A stretch of DNA of 64,000 bases from Nymphaea colorata (GCF_008831285.2 NC_045141.1:3350001-3414000), one strand, 5' to 3'. Positions 21,461 to 33,145 are shown, numbered from the stretch's first letter. Program-made: numbers and translations. Notes: generated from the sequence alone by a model not told the origin.

Positions 21461-21730
21461 GGAATTTTTGTTCATCTTAATAATAAATACACAAATTCAT
21501 GAGAATAAATACTATTTAATTACAAAGAATTGTGAAATAAAAAAACAATTTCAAGCATGAATTCATAACAATATACAATATATAACAAATTACAAACAAT
21601 TTAAAACATCAAAACTATAATATTACAAACAACAAAAATATCTCACAAATTACAAATAGTTACACATATAATAAATAATGCACAATTACAAACCTCCATA
21701 ACAATACCCAATTACAAACATTACATGTCG
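21461..21730. other. AT-rich spacer between the two Harbinger genes
   Basis: Rich in ACAAATTACAAA-like words, no coding signal. It separates the transposase start from the end of the Myb-like gene on the same strand. Confidence 0.6.
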
Positions 21731-22549
21731 TTAGCCAATCTGGATGTGCAACCAACTAACCTGCAACTCATGTGGCATAAGAAAAGAAACATTTCTTTCA
21801 TCAAAATTGAAAAGCAAATCGACTGATCTGAGAAACAAATGATTATCTATTTCCCCTTTTGCATACATATCTCTTAAAATTGCTATACTCTTCTTTAAAA
21901 CAACTAGAAATTGGGTTTCCACAAGTTGTCGTATGTACTCACCAATTGTTTCAAAAGTATCATCATTCATGGCTGTCGAGGTTTTCGCTCTTTTGTTTCC
22001 CCTCGTGCTGTTAGAGGTTTCTCCCTGAGCAAGAGCATTGCTATCCATTGGTGAAGTAGGTAACTAAAAATCATTCTCATCTTGTTCATCCATATTTATT
22101 TTTACATCATGCCCTACTATCTACCCTACTCCTATTGTTACCCAATGCAGTGGAAGATCCCCAAATTTTTGTTGCATGCTCATAATATGTCGATGTTACT
22201 AGCAATTTATATTTTTTTCTATTTGGATACGTTTGTATATATTCTTTCCATGCATTATCATCTGCTTGTATTATATTTTTATATGAGTCCCACCCAAATC
22301 CTGAAGTAGTGAGCATCTTTTTCATCACTTGCAAGTCAGGTTTTGCTCTTTTCAGCTTGTTCCAAAATTTCTCTAATGTAAACATCGGTCCATATGCTTC
22401 AACCAACTTTTCTCAACCACCTTCATAGTTGTTTCTTTTAGCCCACCTGATGTCCATATTCTAGGAATCCTAGTTTGCTCGAACATCATGTCAAATAAAG
22501 ACTGCACTTGATCTTCATCCCAGTATAGTTTGTCATGGTGGCTACTCAT
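21731..22549 (-). pseudogene. Myb/SANT-like DNA-binding protein of Harbinger
   Basis: Start ATG at 22,547-22,549 (MSSHHDKLYWDEDQVQSLFD). A shift near 22,407 leads into a 99-codon frame with FTLEKFWNKLKRAKPDLQVM, LLTTSGFGWDSYKN-like and WKEYIQTYPNRKKYK, the pattern of the plant Myb/SANT-like domain (Myb_DNA-bind_3 type). After a stop at about 22,107 the last 105 codons (21,731-22,048) are acidic and Ser/Asn-rich at first, then helical. In PIF/Harbinger elements such a protein binds the element ends and helps bring the transposase into the nucleus. Two lesions are visible. Confidence 0.75.
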
Positions 22550-22559
22550 CTAATTTTAA

Positions 22560-24980
22560 CAAATAGAAGTACAAGAAAATCAAGCAATTTAGTTACATGA
22601 AAGAAGTTTAAACAATTGATTTAATATGAAAATAAACAAATATAGTGCAATAATATAACAAGCTAAAACTAAACATAACTCTTCACGTATTGTGTACAAG
22701 AAACAAATGACAAATACTGAAAGAGAGAGAGAAAGATAACATTGGATTCATTATGTCTTCCTTTGCATGTTCCAAAGTTAAAGATTAACAAACATGGAAA
22801 GATGATAAAGAATATGGAGAAAGATCGGATGATGAAATACTTGCAGAAATGAGAAATAGCATGAAAAAAAAACTATGTGTAGCATTCACTCAAAATCTAG
22901 CATGAAGAACAAAAGTTCTTAGTGGTATCAGTTTGGTGCAAGGATTAAAATACATGCCTTCTTTCAAAGCAAAAAGCTCTTCTTGAGACCACATTTATTT
23001 ATTTTTTCTTTTGTTCTTAGAATGTCAGGACGTTCTACTTCTTCAAACCGTGGTCAAGGATAGAGTAACAAGGATGGAGTAGCTGCACATGATCAAGCTG
23101 GCTAAAAGCAAGTACAATGCCTAAAGACTGTAGGGCCTTTTAGTAACATTAACATTTTGTTATAGTTTGATAAATTTTAAAGATTGTGGCAGATTTATTG
23201 TTGTTGTATCAGAGGGAATTCGTCCTTTTTTTATTGAAGTAGTATGTGTTTGATTGCTCATTCCTTTGCTGGCCATGGCTGCTTCCAAGGAAACCACTCA
23301 GACCACTAACAGCTATCCATATCCTTGTAATCTCAATGCCACCAACTCTGTTACCATCGAATTAAATCAAACATTTTGGTATGGTCAACACTAATGGCAT
23401 ACAATTTTTTGTACAGTCAGCACTAATAGCATACAATTGCAATTGATCCTTTCTTTTCAATAAGACACAATAATTACTTGGGCTCATAGAGGGCCAAGAC
23501 ATGATGAGAGCCGATTGTCTGCACAAAAATTTCAGACTGCCAATCAAATAGGAGTAGATGATGGTCAAGTGAATGCCGACTCCTTGAGGCGGAGAAAATC
23601 AGACCTATTACTGCATGCTAGGGTGGGTGTAGACAACTGGAAGCATAGTAGAGGAAGCATTGGGTCTGGTTATTGGACTACAAGAAAGAGTATATGCCTG
23701 AGACTCGTCATTCTTTTTCACTGACGCTAAAAAGTGTTACCCAACAAACAAAAATATGCCCCTTCATTTTTTTATTAGCACCTATGAAATAAAAAACAAA
23801 TGCGTGTCCTTAACAAAGGGTCAATTAGAAAAATTATACTATCATCCTTAACAAAGTTTACCAGTCACTGTCACCTCACTTTGTATGTTGACCATAATAA
23901 TTTAATCACAAGCAATGCATACATGGAGTTACTCGAGATGACAAGAGCATAAGGCAAACATTCTTGACATGTTTTAGAGACAGTTTCTTCTCCATTAAGA
24001 TTAACAAAAGTAATTGAAAGAGAAAGAAAGAGAAGGGGGGGGGAGAGAGAGAGAGAGAGAGAGAGATCCTATCTACACTTTAGAATTTGTTCAAGGCCTT
24101 GTTGGATATGGCTAGCATTATGGGTAGGGAGAGCCCATCTCCAACAGCTCCAAGGAAGCCTAAGGACATTAAGCACATATCAACCATATCTGCAAGCATG
24201 AAGAGGGTCCATATATATACAGCCCATTCTCTTCAAACTTAACTTATCTTTATTCTTGTCCAACTTCAGTTGTCATCACATGAACAGAGGACTGACAACT
24301 CCTCTCACAAGAAAAGTATTTCACCTCATCAGTTAGGTACTTTTCATTATTAACACCCTCAGAACCCACGTACTGCCTTTACCTATATTCTTTAAAATCT
24401 GACAATATAAAGACAGCAGCTAGCAAGATTAAGGGAACATGAGGAAGTGGGCACAGTGATAAGATCTTGGCACTCTCTAAAGTTGAGGCATATGGAGGAC
24501 CGTCTGAGTAAAGATTTCTTAAAGAGGAGAGCAAGTAGTGCATCAAGATTCAAATTGAAGTGGCAATATATATGATGGCAGCTGTGGAACATATTCTGCA
24601 ATCCCTCAGGGCATGAATTTGATCAGCTTGTTATCAAAGTTGGCACCTCACACCACCTCCCAAGGCTTGGGTGGTAGGGAGGGCAGAGAGAGCTTCAGAG
24701 AAGAATGATGTTGCTTCTGATGGCACTTGTAGTGGAACCATAATTGGGGTTTTGGGGTAGGGGAGATGGAACCATAATTGATATAACAACTATGAAATTC
24801 TTAAATACTATAGATAATAAAACATGAAAACTGAATGAAATATCTAGAGATAGGTTCTAAGCGACTGAGTTCTATAAAAAGTAAGAAGCACTTAGGCATG
24901 ATTTTATAACGTAAAACAAGTTCAGGTAAAGTAGGTCTAACTCTAACTGAAAGTGACAACACAAACTAGATTAGTGGCCC
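22560..24980. other. Harbinger interior without a clear gene
   Basis: Mostly non-coding. Near 23,190 TTGTATCAGAGGG resembles a Copia primer site, and 23,274-23,380 reads MAASKETTQTTNSYPYPCN, then NSVTIELN, like the start of a Copia gag, so a small Copia remnant is possible. No LTR pair is visible. A G-rich run precedes the GA repeat at 24,043. Confidence 0.4.
24043..24066. repeat. (GA)n microsatellite
   Basis: About 24 bp of GA repeats after a run of nine G. Confidence 0.9.
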
Positions 24981-24989
24981 ATCCAAGTT

Positions 24990-25142
24990 TTACTCTAGCA
25001 GTGTTATTGTCAACCTATTGGGTTTAATTCCTGCCAACAATATTTCAACTAAGAGATTCAGATCTTTATCTCCTGTGTTATTTTGAGAATGCCCATATAT
25101 AATTGTGGTCCATGTATAAGCATTAGGAGTGCAGCCATGACC
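24990..25142 (-). pseudogene. PPR protein fragment
   Basis: The - strand reads GCTPNAYTWTTIIYGHSQNN, then LLVEILLAGIKPNRLTITLL, then a stop. TPN.YTWTTII.GH..N and L..EML.AGIKPN are typical of one and a half pentatricopeptide repeats, which in plants bind organellar RNA. Only about 50 codons are recognisable; the sequence before it has stops in all frames I tried. It is a captured or decayed piece of a host gene inside the Harbinger element, not a gene. Confidence 0.55.
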
Positions 25143-26682
25143 GTTTGTTAAGGATGACCATCATTGGCCTAAACTTTCAGCTTACTGACTAAGGTCTGCA
25201 ATAATATTGGGAAACTGGTAGCTGGGACAGGACTTGGTGCATTTGGCTGAGACTTTGTCTGACTACCTTGACAAACTAGTAGTGGGGAACCTTTGCCACA
25301 GCTTGCAGTGCAAATAGACCACACCTTTCGGTCTTTATGTTGACTTACAAATTTCACTCATTATGTTGATCCAAACTCATATATATCTTGTCTTTCAACT
25401 GTTTACTAGAGATCGACTTCATATCTGAGATCCAATGCCAGTTTTTTTATACTTTTTTTTATGCTGTTGGAAACAACTAAAACCAGACTCAAAATAGAAT
25501 TGGATTTTGAAACTTCTGTCCTTGCTTAAGATCCATCAACCACAAGGTATAGGTGAAAATAAAATTAACAAATAATGAGGAGAGAGAAAAGCAAGTGAGA
25601 CAGAAAAAAGGGGTCGAAAAGAATAGTCTAGAAATAATTTATGCCCTCATAAATTAGATTGTTTGATGCACAGGAATTTTACCGTGTAGTGGGATAACTT
25701 TTTCATATTTGAACAAATTATCCATAATCCATCAAGTTCTGAAAAAAATACTCTGCTTCATAAGGTAGATTAAGTGAAATTAACCTGTTAAAAAAGTAGG
25801 AAGCCAGGGATTTAGATTTTATTCCCGGTAAAAATTTGGGCATCCAAACACTAACAAGATCATGATAGGTGAAGGTAATGCAATAGAACGACCTTGTGCT
25901 CAAATTTTCACCATAGCTAACAGAGGAAAAAAATTTAAGGGTGAGAGATGATGAACTTTTTGTAGAATATACATTTATAAAACAAAGTCAACTAAAAAAA
26001 AGAAAGAGAGTGACGAGAGAGTCCTAATGACCATCATCTCTCTTCCAACCCCTCTCCACCCCTCCAACGTCCAAAGATAGATACAGGCAGGAAGGGAGAG
26101 ATACAACGAGAGAAAGAGAAAGAAGAGAACCTCAAATCAATGCAAAGGAGCAAAAGCCCTAGTTACTGCAAATCAGAGACAAATAGAGGGAGGGAGCGAG
26201 AGAGAAAACAAGAGAAAGAGAGAAAAATGAGAACTTGATCTCACTTGGAAAAAGCTATTCACCGCAACGATGGAGTTCCTTGCAGCAACGAAGATGATCA
26301 CATGACCATCATCGATGGAATGGAAGAAGCAAGACCCGTTGGTTGATGGAATGGAGGAAGAGAGCAACAGAGAGAGGAGGGGAGAAAGGCGTAGAGCAGT
26401 GGGCGAGGGGGAGACTCACGAGAGAGAAGGGGGAGAGACGGAGAAGGAGAGAAGGAGAAAGGGCTCCACTCGAGGGCAGTTTAGGGGTGGGAGACGCTCT
26501 CTCGATGTTCTGTTTCAGGCTGTTTTTTTGAGGGTTAGCTCGGTGTAGAACAGGGGTAATTTATACACCTATTCAATTGTTCACCGTGTCCGGCATGGAT
26601 AATGTTTGATAAAAAAATGATTAAAAAGGACACATGTGTTCTGTTCGGCATGTGGTGCCCATTCTGTTCGGCGTGTCCTGTG
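25143..26682. other. No gene seen; purine-rich tract
   Basis: 25,990-26,480 is strongly purine-rich (GAGA, GGGAGA), which creates overlapping Arg/Glu/Gly-rich frames (26,315-26,548) that are composition artefacts. The remainder is AT-rich. It could have been a Harbinger 5' leader or promoter, since both genes are transcribed leftwards, but I see no splice or start evidence. Confidence 0.4.
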
Positions 26683-26698
26683 GCCATCAAACGCCCTC
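26683..26698 (-). repeat. Right terminal inverted repeat of Harbinger
   Basis: Inward reading pairs with 14,236-14,251. The subterminal DNA (26,570-26,682) has two CTGTTCGGC words and a GTCCTG word, similar in style to the left side. Confidence 0.7.
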
Positions 26699-26701
26699 TT
26701 A

Positions 26702-27063
26702 GGGTAGATGCAATGAATGCATATTTATAAAACTAGAAAATTTTAGGTCGTCATGTTCCATCTAGGGTTCTAGTAATCATGGGATGAGTGCCAACAAAGA
26801 AGGAGGATTTTGGATGGGTTTAGTAATCGGATTATGGATAATAGACTGATTTGAGATCTCAATTTCGCTATTCTATTTTAGGTTGGGGTCAGGAATTTCA
26901 TGGGCTTGGTTCCCGATATGAATATTTTGTTCAGTCGTACTAGGAGAGTGTTGATTCTTAGTTAAGGAACGTAAATGATTCCAAGGGAATAAGGGTCGGT
27001 CTTTCATAGTTGCTCATAGTGCCAGCTTTCTCTTCTCTTTTGAGGAATGGAAACTTCTGTTTG
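26702..27063. other. No gene seen
   Basis: Separates the Harbinger end from the Copia-3 fragment. The broken 3' edge of Copia-3 lies near 27,000. No LTR or polypurine tract is visible. Confidence 0.5.
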
Positions 27064-27760
27064 TTAAAAGACAAGATCTCTAGAAATCAGAAGCTTATAA
27101 GACTCAAGATCCATGCACACATACCCATGGTGATTGAGATTGTATCCCATAAAAACGTGCTCTCTAGAACTCAGCTCCAACTTGTAAGAATGATATGGCC
27201 TGAGGTTCGGAAAACATAAGCATCCAACATTCTTAGAAAGGTTGTAAATGGGCTTTTTTCCAAAAACGATTTCAATGGAATGGTGATGATGCTTGAGGCT
27301 TAATTTGTTGACAAGATAAACAGCAATAGTGGAAGGAAAAGTCCAAAATCGAGTTGAAACCCTACTGTGAACCATAAAGCTCAAGCTGATATTAATGATG
27401 TGCCTATGTTTCTTTGGGAAATACGGTTCTGTGCTTGAGTATGCAGACATGAGTACCAATGACTTTATGCCAATTCTTTCAAGAATATTGTCTAGAGCCC
27501 TGAACTCACCTCCACCATTTATGTGAAGATATATATTTTTTTTTCCAGCAAGATTTTCAATCAAGATTTTAAATCTCTTAAACACGTCTAGCACATTATT
27601 ACCATGTACCAAAGAAGAGTCTTAACAATCCTATTCACAATAGCCAGAGGTCCAAGCCTATAATGACAAACATCAAAAGTAGTCTTTTCACCTACAAAAG
27701 CAAATTCTATTTTATAAATCAAAACATTAAAATCTAGCTTTAGAGACCATCTTCAGCCTT
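27064..27760 (-). pseudogene. Copia-3 integrase, truncated
   Basis: 182 open codons at 27,064-27,612: LDVFKRFKILIENLAGKK, then NGGGEFRALDN (family TDGGGEF, so the second catalytic Asp is Asn), KKHRHIINISLSFMVHS with the usual Glu-Arg lost, FPSTIAVYLVNKLSLK and YVCMDLESYKLLISRDLVF at the end. Upstream VCHYRLG (near 27,690) is the pre-integrase block. The stretch with the first Asp and the Cys pair is deleted. Nothing of RT or RNase H follows. Confidence 0.8.
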
Positions 27761-28998
27761 GTGGCAAATGAGCACCTATCACAAACGCAGCATTCCTTGT
27801 TATCAAATTCAAGCATCACCCAGTTGTCTTGTGAATCTTTGTACCTAAGGAAGCCTTTTTGTAATCAAGGTAACAAGTAAAATCCCATTCAATAAGTTAA
27901 AACCACGAGACCCAAAAATAGCGTTGCCAATATTGGAGATAGATAGACCTATTCCATTTCCATCCCTCACAGATTCACTGTCGTGGCACTCTGAGTAAGA
28001 AGAGAGAGAGTTCAAGTCTAAGTTGATATGATGTGTTGCTCCCGAGTCTGGCTACCACAACTTTCACTTGTCACAATGTCAGATGTGGTAGCATGCAGTA
28101 CATGATGAGCATTACCTTGCTTCTCAAGATGTATTTTGGAACTGTTATTGTCCGTGTGCAAGGCCTATCACAATACTGGCATAAAACACCTTGGGATCAA
28201 TTATTCTGGTTAGACTTGCCGAACCCGCGACTTCTAAATGCACCTCTTCATGCTTTAAATCAACCTCCCTTATTACCATGTGAGTTGTTATTATATTGAC
28301 TGTTATAGTTCTGATTGTTTCTCTGTCCGACATCAGCTTTGACACTTTTAGATTCACTTTCAGATTCACCAGAAAGGTTTTATATGAGAGCAAAGGCTAT
28401 GCAGCTCTGCCATAGTAACATTGTGGTCTTGAGTCAATAAGGACACTCGATAAATCATATTCAGTAGGTAGTTCTCTCAATTTATGCAAAATAGACCGAC
28501 AACATGCAAGCAGTCAGTTGTTACCTTTGCTGACTGAATGTACTTAGTAATGGATTTGGAACCTTTCTTTAAACATTGCAGTTGCTCTTTCAACTACATG
28601 ACACATTCCCTAGAATGAGCCATGTACATTTCTCTCAGGCTATCCCTAATTTCTTGAGAGGTTCTTAATGCCACAATCTGTGAATGAATCAATTCAGATA
28701 AAGACGAGAAGATCAACCTCAAGAGGAGTTGGTCCATTGATCCAAGAGATATATTCAGGATTGGTGCTCTTTCCCTTCAACTATGAAGGTCTTGTGTGGT
28801 GCAGAGTTAGTTTCAACAATGTGGCAGTCTAAAACATAAGAGATTAATAGAGCGTGAAACTGGGAGACCCACAAGACATAGTTCTCCCCATTTGATTTAA
28901 TAGACAAGAAATGCATAAATAAATTTGACACGAGCAATGTGGAAGCACATGGAAGGGAGAAGTTATCTCATTTGCGAAGAACCACTAGTGGAGGCCAT
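27761..28998 (-). pseudogene. Copia-3 gag and protease
   Basis: Starts at ATG 28,996-28,998 (MASTSGSS). FLSIKSNGENYVLWVSQFHA at about 28,850-28,910 is the N-terminal gag block. Around 28,120-28,190 a frame reads CQYCDRPCHTDNNC, a zinc knuckle-like Cys/His cluster, and near 28,040 WLPDSGATHHI is the protease active site. Many frameshifts separate the pieces. Confidence 0.75.
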
Positions 28999-29003
28999 TA
29001 TTA

Positions 29004-29014
29004 CTTTGATACCA
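29004..29014 (-). other. Primer-binding site of Copia-3
   Basis: - strand TGGTATCAAAG, one mismatch to the initiator tRNA-Met complement, two bases inside the LTR. Confidence 0.75.
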
Positions 29015-29016
29015 TA

Positions 29017-29308
29017 TGAAATTAGAAGTGAGGGCGCAATGAAAAAGAGAAGAAGATGAAAGGGAGAAACAATGTAGTTTTACACGGTTCGGCTGTGAAC
29101 TCTACATCAATGATAGGAGAAACCAAAGCTGTTGCGAGAAAATGATAATCAAATCATGCTCTAGTCCTTACACACTATTTAAAGCGAGCTTTTACACAAT
29201 AAAAGAAGGCTACAAGTTAAGGAAGGAGAATTATCAGTCCTGTTACAAAAGGTTTTATCGCTATCAATGGAGATTCATGCTAGTCTCTGATTATCCTTCC
29301 CTTTCACA
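29017..29308 (-). repeat. 5' LTR of Copia-3
   Basis: In sense from TGTGAAAGGGAAGG (29,308) to CTAATTTCA (29,017), 292 bp. AGATT outside may be one target-site copy. No partner LTR is present, so the element is cut off at its 3' side. Confidence 0.65.
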
Positions 29309-30230
29309 AGATTGACCTTCTCCATATTTTTAGGTTGCCATTGACATCTTTGATTCATGGATCTCATTGCTATTTTAAACATAGTTTGCTCTTATATTTT
29401 CACAATTCGTAATTTTCATTTGAAATGGCTTGAACATAATGCTTCATATGCTTAGCCACTTTCAAGTAATGCAATTAGTGGGTTATGAATAAATGTATAG
29501 AAATCAGCCTCACTATAAGTAAAATTGTTAGCACCCATACAAGCCATGTACATGTGTCAGTTTTCCAATCATGCTTCTAATGTGCTCTCATCAATGTCAG
29601 GTGCTAGCTTAAATATCCGTATATCAGCTTCTCATATTCACTTATAAGGATCAAGCAAGCCTTGCAGTCTGACTAATTGAACATCTTCTAGAAATTCAAA
29701 CATACATATTTTTTTCTTGTGAAATAAAAAGAACATAAATGGTTACTTAATTTGAAGCCTATGGGAAAACTCCAACAAAGATTAGGCCAATTGAAAATTA
29801 ATCATATTCCTCATATTTCCTTAAATTATGTGATAAGATCACAGAATGAACTAGTGAAGTTAATGTCACCAACATACAAAAACAATGATAACATTATTAC
29901 TGCTAACTTTTAAATATAAATAATAGTTTTGAGTTTTAGTTTAAAATTTAGTTTCAAAAAAATTTGAGTCAAGTGGACTATCTTGTGTTGTAAGGCCAAT
30001 TTATGACCCCATAAGATAATGATAACCCTAATTAAGACAACTTTTTCTCTCTCCTTATTTTTGAAACCACCTTACTGGAGGACTACCTTCTAAAAGTTTT
30101 ATTAATCAAAATGAATTAAAGTTACAATCAACCCAAAAGTTAGAGTAAAGATGAAACTATCAACTGACTGCATTAGTCGATAGCAGAGCAGAAATTATCT
30201 CCTAGACTAGCTTGCGATTGGTCAAAAGCT
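29309..30230. other. No gene seen
   Basis: AT-rich, non-coding; no repeat termini recognised. Confidence 0.5.
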
Positions 30231-30238
30231 CAAAGAAC

Positions 30239-31267
30239 TTAGTCAAGGGACCACTTTCTATTGGAAGCTTCTGTCCGCCTTCTAAAGCAGCTCAGATCCT
30301 CACCCTCCAGCCTTTTCTGGTTTGTTACCAACATAGTAAGAGTAACATTAAAGTCTACAGCGTTCTTTAACATATGTTCCAATAGCCACATGTAAAAGTC
30401 AAGGACTTGCAACTCAGAAGAGAATTGAAACACTCGACCACCAAAAACAGTCCACAGGTGATCTCTATTCAAAATACCCACTGTCTAAATGCAAACTTCA
30501 CCCTCCACCATCTTAGGCTATCCATCAATAAGGATCGCATAGTTAACCCATGATTTGAGCTCCAATAATTCTGGGACCTCTCCTTAAATTGTGCATAGTA
30601 AACTTCAAGGCACCTCATCCATTAACCCGAGTCTTCAACTCTCAAATTATCAGTTCTCTGAGTTTGGCCCATCATATACTTGTTTCTTTCGAATTGACTA
30701 GAGATGCCAGACAACTAAATGAAAGGAGATTTTCCAACATCTGGAGAGCCATCCTCTTTTGAATCTAGAGGAGGACCTAATACAATTTTTTTTTTTACCA
30801 CTTGAGCGTTGGGAATTCTTTGTCAAATTTCCCAACAAGAAACTTCTAGATTTTCACAGCCAGTCAACATCTAAACAAGTATTGAGTAGACTCCTCCTGC
30901 TTACCACAGCTGAAACACATATTGTCCAGAACTCTCTCATATGATGTCTCTATCCCATCTACAGAAAATTAAGATACCATCGGCCACCGGGCAAAGTCCT
31001 TGATAGGTTTCCCCTTCATGTTCTTGTGAATTTTCCTAGACAAAACATCCATTATAATCAAGAAAAGGTATGGTGAAATGATGTTTCCATGTCGTGAACC
31101 TTTATACAACTAAACATCAACCCATTCACCGTGATAGATGCAGAGGAGATAGAAACACATCTAATATTGCACTCGACCCAAACATCGCAAAACCAAATTT
31201 GGTCCTTGCATTCTGGAGAGCTTCCTTTGGCAACCTTAAGAAAATGTGTAACTTTATCAGCGAACAC
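30239..31267 (-). pseudogene. LINE (L1-type) reverse transcriptase fragment A
   Basis: - strand pieces in LINE order: CVSISSASITVNG (31,100-31,150), then in another frame GSRHGNIISPYLFLIIMDVL (family RQGDPLSPYLF) and IHKNMKGKPIKDFARWPMVS (30,980-31,075). The zinc-binding C-terminal block follows directly, DNMCFSCGKQEESTQYLFRC near 30,870-30,930 (zf-RVT type). The catalytic FADD region that should lie between is deleted. The 80-codon frame at 30,239-30,481 is probably the tail. No poly(A) end found. Confidence 0.75.
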
Positions 31268-31282
31268 TTGTCACAAGAAACA

Positions 31283-31473
31283 GGACTATACCGGTGGTGG
31301 GTTTCACTGGTATTGGTGTTGCCACCGCTATAGCTCTATTTCAGAGATTTTTCCCACCTATGAAATCACTAGTATTGGTTCTGTCGCTATACCTGTGGGC
31401 GGGTATAGCCAATCTTTACTGGTGATTAAAATCACCACTATATAACAATAGCGGTGTTTCCACTAGTATAGCC
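31283..31473. mobile_element. CACTA-like MITE
   Basis: 191 bp. The left end GGACTATACCGGTGG and the right end read inward, GGCTATACTAGTGG, are imperfect inverted repeats. The right end also reads ACTAGTGGAAACACCGCTAT, very similar to En/Spm (CACTA) termini with the first base changed. CCGCTATAG-like words recur inside. Non-coding; inserted right beside the LINE fragment. Confidence 0.5.
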
Positions 31474-32092
31474 TTCATAATTAGAAAAAAAAAAGCATTA
31501 AACACGGTTGATTTCTTTCAGATACAATTCTTGTAAAACAAAGTGCACAACGAAAAGAATGCCCCAGATTAGTAATAAAAAAATTGCATGGACAAAAAAA
31601 AAAGGTTATTAAAAAAGTTAAAAAACTAAATAAGATATTTCCTTTTGAAAATCCCCAAAATACCTTAACTTCCACTTATTTTTTTTAAGGTGCATATATG
31701 CTGCATGCGTCACCCTTGTGCATGCAACTCATGTAGGTGAATGCAAAATGTTCAAAAATATACCATCAGAAAGAATAAAAAGGCAGTTAGATTGTAACAC
31801 ATAAGACATTTAAAACCAACAATCTTTTTTTTCATTTTATAAAATTGGATCCATATAGAGTTTTTTTAATAAATGCATCGATTTATACAAGTAACTAAAG
31901 AAAAAACAATTTAAACCACTAGGCTTTTTCTCATAATTATGAACGATAGTTGCAAAGCTCTGCCAGTCTTAGATGGTAGATGACAGAAAACTTACCCATA
32001 TGTTCAAAAATTGAATGGAAGCAATATGTGATGCTTTATTTTATCAGGAGATATGAACAGTGGAGAAGCTGCATAGAACTTACATGGAGGAC
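31474..32092. other. No gene seen
   Basis: A-rich and T-rich non-coding sequence with poly(A) runs near 31,487 and 31,598. Confidence 0.55.
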
Positions 32093-33145
32093 AGAACAAC
32101 GAGCCGAACAACTCGAGCTCGGCTCGTGATCAAGTTCAAGCCAGCTATTTTCATAAACGAATCGGGCTCGAACTCATTTTTCTACTCAGTTGTTTTAGTC
32201 GAGCAGAGTTCAAGTCCACTGAACTCGAATTTTTAAGCTCAACTCGACTCGGTTCAATTAAAATGAATAGTAACTTCAGTGACTATTTATTTTGTTTCTT
32301 CGGGTTTACTTCTCATTTCATCACGCCTATTCTCTCTCCTCACTTACTTCATCTTCAACATCATTCAAATGGGAGGGGTCATCCTTTGCTACTTTTTCCA
32401 TTGCTGCAGAGCCAAGGTACCTCTCTCTCTCTATTTTTTCTCTCTCTGACTCCCTAAAAAGTACTCTCTTGCTCGCTCAAGAAAGAGTCCTGAAACCCGA
32501 GTGAGGGTTTCATCCATCACTCACTAGAGCAAAGAAAGCCTCACTCATACCCTCACTCCAGTGAGCGAGGGTTTCATCTAACCCTCTCTCACCACTAGAC
32601 CGAGGGTTTCAGGTTTTGGAACTCTCACTTACTGGAGAGTGAGGGTTTCATCATATGAATGAAAGAGCAAAGGTCTTGAAACTTCCAAGTCTTAGCAGAT
32701 CAATGAAACCAATGCTCAGCTAGTGTGGGTTTCGAATTTCTCATATTTGCTCGGCGTGTGAGGGTTTCAAAACCTTCGCTCGTTGACCGAGGGTTTCAGA
32801 TGAAATTTAGATTTCTCAGATAAAATTTTTGATTTCTCATTTGGGGTTTCATGATTTCAAATTTCTCATAAAGTGATTCATCTTCCTTCTTAGATCAGAT
32901 CGCCCTTCCCCCACCACTGCTTGTCTCCCTCCATAGCAGCAACAAGTACACTGTAATCTTCTTCTGTTGCCACACTACAGCCCTAAGCGAGTTAAATGAC
33001 TCAAATTCAAGCTTTGACATGCTTTATCAACCTGAGCTCGAGTTAACATTACATAACTTGATTCGAGCTCAAGTCGAGATCAAGCTATCCAAAATAAAAG
33101 TCGAGCCGAGTTTGAGCTGACCAAGCTCGGGCTCGGCTCGGCTGG
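32093..33145. mobile_element. Element-like block with GAGCTCGGCTCG ends
   Basis: Both flanks (32,093-32,270 and 33,005-33,145) are dense in GAGCTCG, GGCTCG and TCGAGC words in both orientations, and ACAGCCCTAAGCGAG stands at 32,986. Such words are common at the ends of plant hAT-type non-autonomous elements, so this ~1.05-kb block may be one. Exact termini and target duplication were not established. The interior holds a pyrimidine-rich stretch and a decamer repeat. Confidence 0.35.
32503..32798 (+). repeat. Dispersed decamer GAGGGTTTCA, six exact copies
   Basis: Exact copies at 32,503, 32,567, 32,602, 32,641, 32,760 and 32,789, all on the same strand with irregular spacing. Near-copies occur at about 32,724 and 32,846. 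No constant period, so it is not a simple satellite. Confidence 0.85.

Larger units (their letters stand above)
14236..26698 (-). mobile_element. PIF/Harbinger DNA transposon, interrupted by Copia-2
   Basis: The left end GAGGTTGTTTGATTGC (14,236) and the right end read inward, GAGGGCGTTTGATGGC (26,698), match at 13 of 16 bases. Both are flanked by TTA (14,233-14,235 and 26,699-26,701), the 3-bp target duplication characteristic of PIF/Harbinger. Inside are the two genes expected of the superfamily, both on the - strand: a HARBI1-type transposase and a Myb/SANT-like DNA-binding protein. Length is 12.46 kb; without Copia-2 and its target duplication it is about 7.4 kb, somewhat longer than usual, with 4 kb of unexplained sequence to the right of the Myb gene. 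The two termini could belong to different elements, but the TTA agreement argues against that. Confidence 0.7.

Noticed and set aside
26315-26548. Overlapping Arg/Glu/Gly-rich + frames
   Set aside because: Composition artefact of the purine-rich tract; no start context or domain.
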